A DNA stretch of 40,480 nt, taken from Pseudomonadales bacterium (GTDB lineage: Bacteria; Pseudomonadota; Gammaproteobacteria; Pseudomonadales; JAHRWD01). The notes below the pieces were generated by a model. The model had not been told where the DNA came from and made no database searches. It worked only from the letters and a program-made list of their open reading frames with translations. A program made the translations under genes and the position numbers. Below are positions 33,809-40,480 of this stretch, piece by piece (position 1 is the first letter of the stretch; each line of letters opens with the position of its first letter). The stretch lies in the NCBI GenBank assembly GCA_019090315.1, contig JAHRWD010000082.1:1-40480 (forward strand). Direction: 5' to 3'.

Positions 33809-34237
33809 ATGACCAATGATGAAATGACGCTACTAATCCGCAAGCATGCCCCTCCCGCTCTCAAACTGCTTGATGCCGATATTATCGAGATCGACCAGAA
33901 AGCCGGTGAAGTACGGATGTCATTTACTATCGGCGAAGAGTTTTGCCACTCGAAGGTGATCGTACAGGGCGGGTATGTATCGGCGATGCTGGATGCCTGT
34001 ATGGCTCACGCTGCATCGACCCATTCAGGGCTGACAAAAAGTGCATCAACGCTTGAGCTGAAGGTGAGTTTTCTGGCCGCATCCAATCCGGGGAAGTTTC
34101 GCGGTGTCGGGCGAGTCATCCGGATGGGGCGATCAATCGCTTACACTGAAGCAAGTTTGTTTAACGAAGCGGAAGTAGAAGTGGCGCGTAGCAGCTCAAC
34201 GGTTAAACTGATTCCGAGCCAGCCACGGGAGGGTTGA
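33809..34237 (+). CDS. PaaI-family hotdog thioesterase
   Basis: A 142-residue hotdog-fold protein: CHSKVIVQGGYVSAMLDACMAHA carries the conserved GG helix region, followed by TLELKVSFLAASNPGKFRGVGRVIRMGRSIAYTEA in pattern. Members hydrolyse acyl- or aryl-CoA thioesters in the cytosol. The substrate is not clear. It is divergent from gor. A palindromic repeat element begins 20 bases after its stop. Confidence 0.88.
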   Translation: MTNDEMTLLIRKHAPPALKLLDADIIEIDQKAGEVRMSFTIGEEFCHSKVIVQGGYVSAMLDACMAHAASTHSGLTKSASTLELKVSFLAASNPGKFRGVGRVIRMGRSIAYTEASLFNEAEVEVARSSSTVKLIPSQPREG

Positions 34238-34256
34238 GGTCCGCCTGAGGTTTTTT

Positions 34257-34409
34257 ATAACTATTCAGCACCGTAATAAGTGCGCCGGTAACTATTCAGA
34301 TTGCCCCTGAAATTCGCCAGTTCAAGGCGAAAAATGTGAGTTTACAAGTGTAAATGATCATTTTTCAACGCGGAAATGATGGATTTTAGGGGTGAGCTGA
34401 ATAGTTACC
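34257..34409. repeat. MITE-like palindromic repeat element
   Basis: GGTAACTATTCAG (34287-34299) and CTGAATAGTTACC (34397-34409) are perfect 13-base inverted ends of a 123-base element. Just inside them CCCCTGAAA and TTTTAGGGG continue the pairing, and the centre is again nearly palindromic (GAAAAATG … CATTTTTC; TTTACA … TGTAAA). A third copy of the end, TAACTATTCAG, lies outside at 34258-34268. It has no coding capacity and looks like a non-autonomous mobile repeat. Its right end encodes the last residues and stop of the gene at 34386. Confidence 0.7.
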
Positions 34410-34739
34410 TTTTCGTTTCTTTATAAAGTGCCTGGTAATCGTAATCAACCAGAACAGAGCCGACATTAGAGCTATCGGTATCAGGTACTCAACTACTGCG
34501 TCAGGGGAATTGGAAACCCCATCAATAAAACCGGCTACCGCAGCGGGCACCCAGTAATCCAGCTCTGCTGTTTGAATATGCCAGGGCGCTAACAGGAGCG
34601 CCGCACCAAACGAACATAACAACTTAAAAAACAAGAGATTACGCCATCTTCCTATAAACCTCAGAGAGAAGTAATAGAGCCCGAAAACGGCCAGTATATA
34701 GAGCGCCCAGCCCGCCAGATAACCACCAAAACCAATCAT
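34386..34739 (-). CDS. Small integral membrane protein with repeat-derived C-terminus
   Basis: A 117-residue protein with about three hydrophobic segments (residues 5-28, 36-55 and 78-100). Its start overlaps the stop of ycgN by four bases, so the two are coupled. The final residues, GNYSAHP and the stop codon, are encoded by the end of the palindromic repeat element, so the original C-terminus may have been replaced. I do not recognise a function. Confidence 0.65.
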   Translation of the reverse strand: MIGFGGYLAGWALYILAVFGLYYFSLRFIGRWRNLLFFKLLCSFGAALLLAPWHIQTAELDYWVPAAVAGFIDGVSNSPDAVVEYLIPIALMSALFWLITITRHFIKKRKGNYSAHP

Positions 34740-35179
34740 AATTCCACCCAGTCAATAATATGCTCTTCCCACGAATCTTCACTCACCAGATCTTCCGAGA
34801 TCGACTGCCCTTGCACCGAGTGACCGGTTTCATGAACACCCTCAGTTGACCCGCAGACCAGTGGATGCCAATCCGCTAGCTCACCGGTCTGCTCCAATAC
34901 CTTGTATGAACAGGTTCGGGGCAACCATTTTAACTCACGCACCAGCTCGGGAGTTAGCTGCAGGCATTGCGGAACTTTGACAACGCGATTTTCATATTCG
35001 TTACAGCGACAGGTTTGCGGATCGCTATAACGACAAACGATCGTGGTAATCGCAATATCACCGGTATCTTCATCTTCAAGCTTCTGCAGACAACACTGGC
35101 CACAGTTGTCGCATATCGATTCCCACTCAGCAGAATTCAGCTGATCAAGGGTTTTGGTTTTCCAGAAGGGTTGTTCCAT
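34736..35179 (-). CDS. ycgN: YcgN-family cysteine-cluster protein
   Basis: A 147-residue protein of the YcgN (UPF0260, zinc/iron-chelating) family. Cys-rich motifs are CDNCGQCCLQKL, ITTIVCRYSDPQTCRCNEY and LPRTCSYKVL, with ADWHPLVCG near the C-terminus. The cysteines probably bind a metal or Fe-S cluster; the function is unknown. In related genomes ycgN lies near ycgL and rnd, as here. A membrane-protein gene follows with an ATGA overlap. Confidence 0.93.
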   Translation of the reverse strand: MEQPFWKTKTLDQLNSAEWESICDNCGQCCLQKLEDEDTGDIAITTIVCRYSDPQTCRCNEYENRVVKVPQCLQLTPELVRELKWLPRTCSYKVLEQTGELADWHPLVCGSTEGVHETGHSVQGQSISEDLVSEDSWEEHIIDWVEL

Positions 35180-35362
35180 AGTCTACGATTCAGAATTTAT
35201 ATTGATGTGGAGCTCATTGCGCCAGAGCGATTCTACTCCGATGATATCTCGCATAATAGCGCCTACTTTACATTTTCCTTACATAACACCCTGTTACAAT
35301 TTGTCGGATTTGTGGCATATTGCTACAATTAATTACACACATACCAGCACCGAGGATTAAAC

Positions 35363-35584
35363 ATGGCCACAACAAGCATACGCCTGGACCAGGAGCTCAT
35401 CGATAAAGCAACTATTATGGCCAAAGCACTTCACAGGACACCGCCTAAACAAATCGAACATTGGGCAAAAATCGGCAAAATAATGGAAGATAATCCCGAT
35501 CTACCTTATGAATTTGTCAGGCAGGCCATTATTGCCGAGGCTGAACACAAAGCTGGCGAGTTAGAGGAATACAACTTTGGTTAA
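35363..35584 (+). CDS. ParD-like antitoxin
   Basis: A 73-residue protein with an N-terminal ribbon-helix-helix start (TTSIRLDQELIDKATIMAKAL) and KQIEHWAKIGKIMEDNPDLPYEFV, typical of the ParD-like family. Antitoxins of this type bind DNA with the N-terminus and wrap the toxin with the C-terminus (residues about 50-73, acidic here). GAGGATT precedes the ATG. The toxin gene begins eight bases before its stop. The upstream region has two TACAATT copies near 35294 and 35323 that could belong to promoter or operator. Confidence 0.85.
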   Translation: MATTSIRLDQELIDKATIMAKALHRTPPKQIEHWAKIGKIMEDNPDLPYEFVRQAIIAEAEHKAGELEEYNFG

Positions 35585-35867
35585 GGCAACCGTTGTATTA
35601 CAAACCCCCACATTCAAAAAAGCCGTTAAGAAGCTAAAGCCCAACCAGAAAAAACAGCTTGATGTTGCCATTCAGAGCTTAATGGAGAACCCTGCACTTG
35701 GGGTGCAAAAAAAAGGTGATTTGGCTTTCCTGCGTGTACACAAGTTCAAGATGAACAAACAACTCAGGTTACTGGGATATAGCTTCAATGATGGAACCCT
35801 GACGCTTGAATTGATGGCGCTTGGCTCTCACGAAAACTTTTATCGCGACATTAAGCGCCACACCTGA
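35577..35867 (+). CDS. RelE/ParE-family toxin
   Basis: A 96-residue basic protein: QTPTFKKAVKKLKPNQKKQLDVAI, VHKFKMNKQLRLLGYSF, and the closing LMALGSHENFYRDIKRH, all typical of RelE-fold toxins, which usually cut mRNA on the ribosome or inhibit gyrase. The start is TTG 35577, overlapping the antitoxin stop by eight bases; this gives the expected translational coupling. The pair sits as an insertion between the core genes ycgN and ycgL. The stop is 52 bases from the convergent ycgL stop. Confidence 0.85.
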   Translation: MVKATVVLQTPTFKKAVKKLKPNQKKQLDVAIQSLMENPALGVQKKGDLAFLRVHKFKMNKQLRLLGYSFNDGTLTLELMALGSHENFYRDIKRHT

Positions 35868-35919
35868 AAGTGGTATTTGTTTTTATCTAGCGGCTATCAC
35901 GCCGAGATCCCTCCCAGCA

Positions 35920-36198
35920 CTATTCCGGTGGCTGCAACATGCTCTCGATTTTGGGAGGCATCTGAAGATAATACCCTTCGGCGCGAATAGCGGACATTAC
36001 TTTATCCGTATCGGCTCTAGCCAATTTCTGATCCGCTTTAAGTAGCATGGTCATCGCCAGCTCAGTCGGACCAAACATCTCCTTCAGCGCGTCCGGCACA
36101 TCCGCGGTACCTCTGGATTTTTCAACGTAGAGATACATCTCATCTTTTCGGGTACTTTTGAAGATTGAAATAATCAGTGGTTTAAACGCTTCGCTCAA
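35920..36198 (-). CDS. ycgL: YcgL domain protein
   Basis: A 92-residue protein with the YcgL signature: IFKSTRKDEMYLYVEKSRG, VPDALKEMFG and GYYLQMPPKIESML. Its cellular function is not established; it is conserved next to rnd in gammaproteobacteria. It follows rnd by 76 bases in the same direction. Confidence 0.93.
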   Translation of the reverse strand: MSEAFKPLIISIFKSTRKDEMYLYVEKSRGTADVPDALKEMFGPTELAMTMLLKADQKLARADTDKVMSAIRAEGYYLQMPPKIESMLQPPE

Positions 36199-36274
36199 AG
36201 GAATTTCACTCGATATACAAACAGTTTTGAATTAGCGGGATATCTCGACCTGCCCCGTGGATTGGTCTAAATAG

Positions 36275-37471
36275 TTAATCTGGGCTCAGGTAACCTTCAG
36301 CACATTTTAATAATGGCTCTTCCAGCAGCGGAGCCTTCCAGCCCGATAAACTCTCGGGTAACGGTGCTTTGGATGTACTCATGTAGTTACTGATCAGTGC
36401 TTCAAGATCCTTACGGGTAGCGAGAACTTCTGAAGCAATATCAATACCTTCCGCCACACTTCTAACAATCTTACCAAGCTCCTTGTAGCAGACTGAAGCC
36501 TGCCCCCTGAGAGGAGCCAGAGGTGATTTTATCGGTTCACGGGCTGAATCCTTATCCCCCGATCGCACCATATCCAAAAGCTCATCGCCATAACGATTCA
36601 ATGCGCCATGGTGAATATCATCGATGGTTTCAAGCTCCTTAAAGCTACCAGGCTGCATTTTAGCTATCGCCATCAGCTGGCCATCTTTCAATACAAAGGA
36701 GCGAGGCTTATCCTCGGATACCGCTTTTTCCTCACGCCAGGCCGCCAGTTGCTGTAATAGCTCCAGACCCTTTTGATCCAGTTTCCAGGCGGTTTTAATT
36801 TTCAGGTACGCGTTTTCAGGATCAGGAATCCAGTTGCGCGCCTGGGTAATCCTCGTCATTTCTGCCTTAAACCACTCGGACTTCCCCTGTGCCTGCAGCG
36901 CCTCATTGAAGCGCCGATATACTTCAGGGAGATAAACTACATCCAGCACCGCGTAGTCGAGCTGAGCATCGGTTAATGGCCGCTGAACCCAGTTTGAGCG
37001 AGTCTCCTCTTTTGGAATGCTCACACCAAACATATCTTCGATCAGCCCACGGTAACCAAGGGAGTACCCTTTGCCCAAAAACGCCGCAGCTACCTGGGTA
37101 TCAAACAGCGGAGTGGGCACCATGCCTACCAGCTGATCGAAGATCTCCAGATCCTCAGAACAGGCGTGCAAAATTTTGGTGACCTTCGGGTTTTCAAACA
37201 GATCCACCAGATCAGAGAAATCGGGGATTGCGACGGGATCAATCAGGTAACCATTTTCACCATCATGAATCTGTACCAGCCCTGGTATTGCGTAAAAGGT
37301 CCGGGTACGAACAAATTCGGTATCAAGGGCTATACAATCACATTGCGACCACTGCTCCGCCAATTCAGCCAGCCGAGCCTGGTCGGTTACCAGCTCCGCT
37401 TCAACCCGTTCTGGCGCCGCATATTCTGATGCCACTTGCTCCGGCGTTTCAGAGTTCAATTTTTCAGTCAT
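36275..37471 (-). CDS. rnd: Ribonuclease D
   Basis: A 398-residue DEDDy exonuclease that matures tRNA 3' ends. Catalytic motifs are [13 protein letters not shown] (Exo I), [10 protein letters not shown] (Exo II) and [14 protein letters not shown] (Exo III with Tyr). An HRDC domain follows ([14 protein letters not shown] and beyond). The first 18 residues are an extra N-terminal stretch. Its ATG overlaps the recR stop by eight bases (ATGACTGA). It is the fourth gene of the dnaX-ybaB-recR-rnd run. Confidence 0.95.
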   Translation of the reverse strand: MTEKLNSETPEQVASEYAAPERVEAELVTDQARLAELAEQWSQCDCIALDTEFVRTRTFYAIPGLVQIHDGENGYLIDPVAIPDFSDLVDLFENPKVTKILHACSEDLEIFDQLVGMVPTPLFDTQVAAAFLGKGYSLGYRGLIEDMFGVSIPKEETRSNWVQRPLTDAQLDYAVLDVVYLPEVYRRFNEALQAQGKSEWFKAEMTRITQARNWIPDPENAYLKIKTAWKLDQKGLELLQQLAAWREEKAVSEDKPRSFVLKDGQLMAIAKMQPGSFKELETIDDIHHGALNRYGDELLDMVRSGDKDSAREPIKSPLAPLRGQASVCYKELGKIVRSVAEGIDIASEVLATRKDLEALISNYMSTSKAPLPESLSGWKAPLLEEPLLKCAEGYLSPD

Positions 37472-38069
37472 TATCGATTACCTGTCGGCCTGCTAATGCA
37501 TGGGCCAGAGTATTGCCATCCACGTATTCAAGTTCACCGCCCATCGGAATACCGTGGGCAATTCTGGAAACCTGTACCGGCCTATTTTTAAGTTGTTCGG
37601 AGATATAGTAGGCCGTGGCCTCACCTTCTACCGTTGATCCGGTTGCGAGAATCACTTCGGTCACCGCGTCTTCTTCGATGATGTTAAGCAGCTGGGGAAT
37701 ACCAATTTCAGCGGGCCCGATGCCATCAATTGGTGACAAACGACCCATCAATACAAAATAGCGACCATCGTAGCTGCCCGCCTGCTCAACCGCCATCAGG
37801 TCACCCGGTGCTTCGACGATGCACAGGATTTTGGCATTACGGCGCGAATCCTTGCATAAGCGACAGATCGGCTCCTCGGTGAATACTCTGCAACGCTCGC
37901 AATGATCAACGCTCTGCATACAATCCTGAACAGCGGCTGCCAGCTGCAGCCCTCCCGGCCGGTTTCGCTCAAGCAGATGCAGCACCATTCGCTGGGCACT
38001 TTTAGGGCCAACGCCGGGCAATACCTGCAGCGCTTTAATGAGCTGATCTGTTTTTGGGCTTAACAACAT
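37464..38069 (-). CDS. recR: Recombination mediator RecR
   Basis: A 201-residue protein that acts with RecO and RecF to load RecA at gaps. It has the N-terminal HhH region ([17 protein letters not shown]), a four-Cys zinc site ([16 protein letters not shown]), the Toprim segment [15 protein letters not shown] and the closing [16 protein letters not shown]. It is placed after ybaB as in most proteobacteria. Confidence 0.97.
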   Translation of the reverse strand: MLLSPKTDQLIKALQVLPGVGPKSAQRMVLHLLERNRPGGLQLAAAVQDCMQSVDHCERCRVFTEEPICRLCKDSRRNAKILCIVEAPGDLMAVEQAGSYDGRYFVLMGRLSPIDGIGPAEIGIPQLLNIIEEDAVTEVILATGSTVEGEATAYYISEQLKNRPVQVSRIAHGIPMGGELEYVDGNTLAHALAGRQVIDND

Positions 38070-38119
38070 GATTCAATCACAGGCGGGGAAGCAGTTTGAC
38101 GATAATAATGAGACAGCCA

Positions 38120-38446
38120 TCAAAATGGCATTTTAAAACCAGCGGGCATCTGCAACCCACCGGTCAAACCGGACAACATCTCTTTGTTCTTATCTTCAAC
38201 TTTACGTACCGCATCGTTTACCGCTGCGGCCAGAAGATCTTCCAGCATATCCTTTGATTCGCTCATTAGATCCGAATCGATCTCGACTTTTTTAACGTCA
38301 TGGCGACCGGTCATCACAACACGAACAAGGCCGGCACCGGACTCGCCGATTACTTCAGCATTGGCCAGCTTTTCCTGTGCTGCTTGCATATCTTCCTGCA
38401 TTTTTTTGGCTTGCTTGAGCATATCGCCCATACCATTTTTTAACAT
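38120..38446 (-). CDS. ybaB: YbaB/EbfC nucleoid-associated protein
   Basis: A 108-residue protein that binds DNA as a dimer. The N-terminal helix ([20 protein letters not shown]) and the core ([34 protein letters not shown]) match the family. It lies between dnaX (24 bases upstream) and recR (50 bases downstream), the conserved gene order. Confidence 0.96.
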   Translation of the reverse strand: MLKNGMGDMLKQAKKMQEDMQAAQEKLANAEVIGESGAGLVRVVMTGRHDVKKVEIDSDLMSESKDMLEDLLAAAVNDAVRKVEDKNKEMLSGLTGGLQMPAGFKMPF

Positions 38447-38470
38447 TTCATACCTCTTCTATCCCTATTC

Positions 38471-40306
38471 TTATGGATCTAATGGCTCGATAGAGTCGTA
38501 ATTAATTTTGCCAGCAAACTGATTCACCATCTGCTGTACATTGGGGTCCTGTTCGATTTGTTCAACCGCCAGAGCCTGACGTGCTGCCTGGTTAGCCAGC
38601 TGAATTTGTGAAGGGGTTTGATAGGCCTTCAGAGAGTCCAGCACCTTGTACTGAACCTGAATATTTTTATCAATCAGCTTCGAGAGTGCAGCAGCAATTC
38701 GTTGCTCATTTTCGGGATTCAGAAAAGTCGCATGACTTTTATCCAGCAGCAAAAAGAAACTATCTTCAGTTCTGGATTCCAGTGCGCTGTTGATCGCCAA
38801 CATACGGCTGATACCCTGTAGCGGAATCCGCTCTACTGTTTCGAACCAGTCCTGATCAAACTGTGAACCAGCATTTTTAGTGGGCGCTTCCTTCATCGCT
38901 ATTTCTGGCGCAGCAGCCTCCGGCTGAATTGCCATCGCAGGCTCTGCCTTTTGAATCGGGATTGGCTGCGGCGAATTTATCGGTTGAGCCGTAACAGGTT
39001 TAGATATTTCTGCTGGTCTGCTGTTCGCTGCAGTGCTGTTTGCAAGCGCCTGACGAGCAGACTGAATACCACCGCCCTGAGCCGGACTTGAAGGAACAGC
39101 AGCACCAACCCTCTCATTTACAGATACCGGCAAGTCTTGATTACTTATATTTTCTCTAACTATTTCAACAGGTTTCAGATTATTCGAACTATTCACATCA
39201 GGTTTTTTTGCCGGCTCACCACTCGCTGGTCGAAACGCCAACATACGTAGCAAAACCATCTCCAGCGCATTTTTCATATCCGGTGCATCGGGCAGATCAC
39301 GTCTGCCGGTCAGTGCAATCTGATAATACAGCTGGAGGTCTTCAGTACTCACCCGCTGTGCCAGATCCAGAATTGCTTCCGGTTCCCACTGGTTTTCATC
39401 AATAGCACCGGGCACCATCTGGGCCACTGAAACCTGATGCAGCCAGCTGATCAGATCGGCCAGCAAACCGGCATAATCCGAAGTGTGCTCGGACACCTTC
39501 TGGACAATATTCAGTAGTGTCTCTGCATCCTGAGCTAGCAGTGCTTCCAGCAGGTTGCGTACTACATCCTTATCGATGGTACCCAGCATGGTACGAACAT
39601 CTTCATCACCTACCGCACCGCCACCAAATGCGATGGCCTGATCGGTAAGACTAAGCGCATCACGCATACTTCCATCAGCAGCACGGGATAACAGCTTCAG
39701 AGCGGCATCATCATATTTGATCTGCTCCTGCTCAAGTACCAATTTCAACTGAGCCGCAATGGTTTCAGGGGTAATTCGCTTGAGATTAAACTGAAGACAA
39801 CGGGACAGGATAGTGACCGGAAGTTTTTTCGGATCGGTGGTCGCAAACAGAAACATGACATGGGGTGGTGGCTCTTCCAACGTTTTTAACAATGCGTTAA
39901 AACTATGGTTGGAGAGCATGTGTACCTCATCGATCAGGTACACTTTATAGCGACCGGAAGTAGGCGCGTACTGGACATTTTCAAGCAGCTCGCGGGTATC
40001 CTCAACCTTGGTACGGGAGGCTGCATCTACTTCAATCAGATCAACAAATCGACCCTCGGCAATGCTGACACAAGCAGAACATTCGCCGCAGGGCTGAGAG
40101 GTTATGCCCTTCTCACAATTCAGACATTTAGCCAGTACCCGGGCAATGGTAGTTTTGCCTACGCCGCGGGTTCCGGTGAATAGATACGCGTGATGCAGGC
40201 GTTGATTATCCAGGGCATTAACCAGCGCACGAATGGCTAGCTCCTGACCAACGGTTTCAGAAAAATTGCGAGGACGCCACTTACGAGCCAGAACCTGATA
40301 CGTCAT
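38471..40306 (-). CDS. dnaX: DNA polymerase III subunits tau/gamma
   Basis: The full-length tau product has 611 residues; it is the clamp-loader ATPase. Walker A is GTRGVGKT (45-52), Walker B is YLIDEVHML, and zinc cysteines are at 64, 73, 76 and 79, exactly as in E. coli. Domains I-III end near residue 365 and are followed by a Pro/Ala-rich linker and the tau-specific C-terminal domain. I chose ATG 40306 (MTYQVLARKWRP); the frame runs open to 40408, but that part overlaps the SRP RNA. A slippery A AAA AAA (39209-39203) in the linker allows a short gamma form. Confidence 0.97.
   Translation of the reverse strand: MTYQVLARKWRPRNFSETVGQELAIRALVNALDNQRLHHAYLFTGTRGVGKTTIARVLAKCLNCEKGITSQPCGECSACVSIAEGRFVDLIEVDAASRTKVEDTRELLENVQYAPTSGRYKVYLIDEVHMLSNHSFNALLKTLEEPPPHVMFLFATTDPKKLPVTILSRCLQFNLKRITPETIAAQLKLVLEQEQIKYDDAALKLLSRAADGSMRDALSLTDQAIAFGGGAVGDEDVRTMLGTIDKDVVRNLLEALLAQDAETLLNIVQKVSEHTSDYAGLLADLISWLHQVSVAQMVPGAIDENQWEPEAILDLAQRVSTEDLQLYYQIALTGRRDLPDAPDMKNALEMVLLRMLAFRPASGEPAKKPDVNSSNNLKPVEIVRENISNQDLPVSVNERVGAAVPSSPAQGGGIQSARQALANSTAANSRPAEISKPVTAQPINSPQPIPIQKAEPAMAIQPEAAAPEIAMKEAPTKNAGSQFDQDWFETVERIPLQGISRMLAINSALESRTEDSFFLLLDKSHATFLNPENEQRIAAALSKLIDKNIQVQYKVLDSLKAYQTPSQIQLANQAARQALAVEQIEQDPNVQQMVNQFAGKINYDSIEPLDP
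39203..39209 (-). promoter_or_regulatory. Candidate programmed -1 frameshift site in dnaX
   Basis: On the coding strand the codons read GCA AAA AAA CCT, so A AAA AAA is in the X XXY YYZ phase. A -1 shift adds one Thr (ACC) and stops at TGA, giving a gamma protein of 369 residues. E. coli uses GCA AAA AAG at the matching place. A GGTGAG just upstream may act as the internal Shine-Dalgarno stimulator. I see no strong downstream hairpin. Confidence 0.7.
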
Positions 40307-40380
40307 ACGGGGTAACTCGCAAAGGGTAGGCTGCAACCAAAAACCGTGCAGCGCAGAATAGCGAACGGAAAACTGGAAGC

Positions 40381-40476
40381 GACCCCTATCAGCCACACCC
40401 CGGCACACGAATCAATTGCTACCGTTGCTCCCTTCCGGGCCTGGCGGAGTTCACAACCTATCGTTGCGAGGGGACC
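40381..40476 (-). ncRNA. ffs: Signal recognition particle RNA (4.5S)
   Basis: On the minus strand the sequence contains the SRP RNA core: CAGGCCCGGAAGGGAGCA with the GGAA tetraloop, then AGCAACGGTAGCAA and CGTGTGCCGGGGTGTGGCTG. The 5' GGTCCCC and 3' GGGGTC ends can pair to close the hairpin. The RNA binds Ffh for co-translational membrane targeting. It lies directly upstream of dnaX, as in Pseudomonas. End positions are accurate to a few bases. Confidence 0.93.
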
Positions 40477-40480
40477 AAAA

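Noticed and set aside
40307..40408. N-terminal extension of dnaX to 40408
   Set aside because: The extra codons are not family sequence and overlap the SRP RNA; MTYQVLARKWRP at 40306 is the conserved start.
1..40480. CRISPR array, complete insertion sequence or prophage
   Set aside because: No regularly spaced repeats, transposase or phage structural genes were seen.

Overview
The window looks like a chromosomal segment of a gammaproteobacterium, probably marine or environmental, with roughly balanced base composition. This rests on gene order that matches Pseudomonas-type genomes: SRP RNA–dnaX–ybaB–recR, rnd–ycgL near ycgN, and rnt/motY/argG/gloA. I cannot name a genus from sequence alone.

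Layout. (1) 1-1.8 kb: the 3' part of uvrB and a tRNA-Val(GAC) with its own promoter and terminator. (2) 1.8-6.1 kb: accessory genes: a solitary DarT-like ADP-ribosyltransferase, a TolB-like/TPR protein, a small acidic protein, a Sel1-repeat protein and a small secreted DSVD-repeat protein. (3) 6.2-12.3 kb: a 1010-residue ammonium transporter fused to PAS, GGDEF and EAL domains, then a DUF1501/DUF1800 pair. (4) 12.5-16.9 kb: a GNAT acetyltransferase, a YtcJ-like amidohydrolase, an ArsR-SRPBCC-MAPEG operon and a gene broken by a -1 frameshift at an A7 run. (5) 17-26 kb: a dense set of small sensing and detoxification modules: LysR with a secreted protein and a DUF1330-like protein, DGPF/YCII with an ECF42-type sigma factor and MAPEG, a second ArsR-SRPBCC pair plus another SRPBCC gene, HxlR divergent from a glutathione S-transferase, a YjbR/TfoX-like protein with a membrane protein, and a third ArsR-SRPBCC pair. 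(6) 26.2-28.2 kb: an acyltransferase-3/SGNH membrane protein. (7) 28.2-40.5 kb: mostly core genes (gloA, argG, motY, rnt, gor, a PaaI-type thioesterase, ycgN, ycgL, rnd, recR, ybaB, dnaX, SRP RNA), interrupted by a palindromic MITE-like element and a ParD-like/RelE-like toxin-antitoxin pair.

How the genes fit together. The right end is an information-processing and housekeeping block. The 12.5-26 kb block reads as an accumulation of one-component regulators, each next to a small ligand-binding or conjugating protein (SRPBCC, MAPEG, GST, GNAT), which suggests sensing of small hydrophobic or electrophilic compounds.

The most notable signals are: (a) ArsR genes whose promoter -10 or operator-like palindromes abut or overlap the start codon, without a Shine-Dalgarno sequence, suggesting leaderless autoregulated mRNAs, and a 21-bp operator-like repeat shared by two transcription units; (b) an A AAA AAA slippery site in dnaX placed exactly where a gamma subunit would end, and an identical in-frame heptamer at the frameshift of the gene at 16.5 kb; (c) the Amt-PAS-GGDEF-EAL fusion; (d) a perfect 16-bp-arm palindrome between HxlR and GST; (e) a DarT-like toxin with no DarG antitoxin; (f) a MITE-like element that supplies the end of a reading frame. 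No CRISPR array, complete insertion sequence or prophage was seen.
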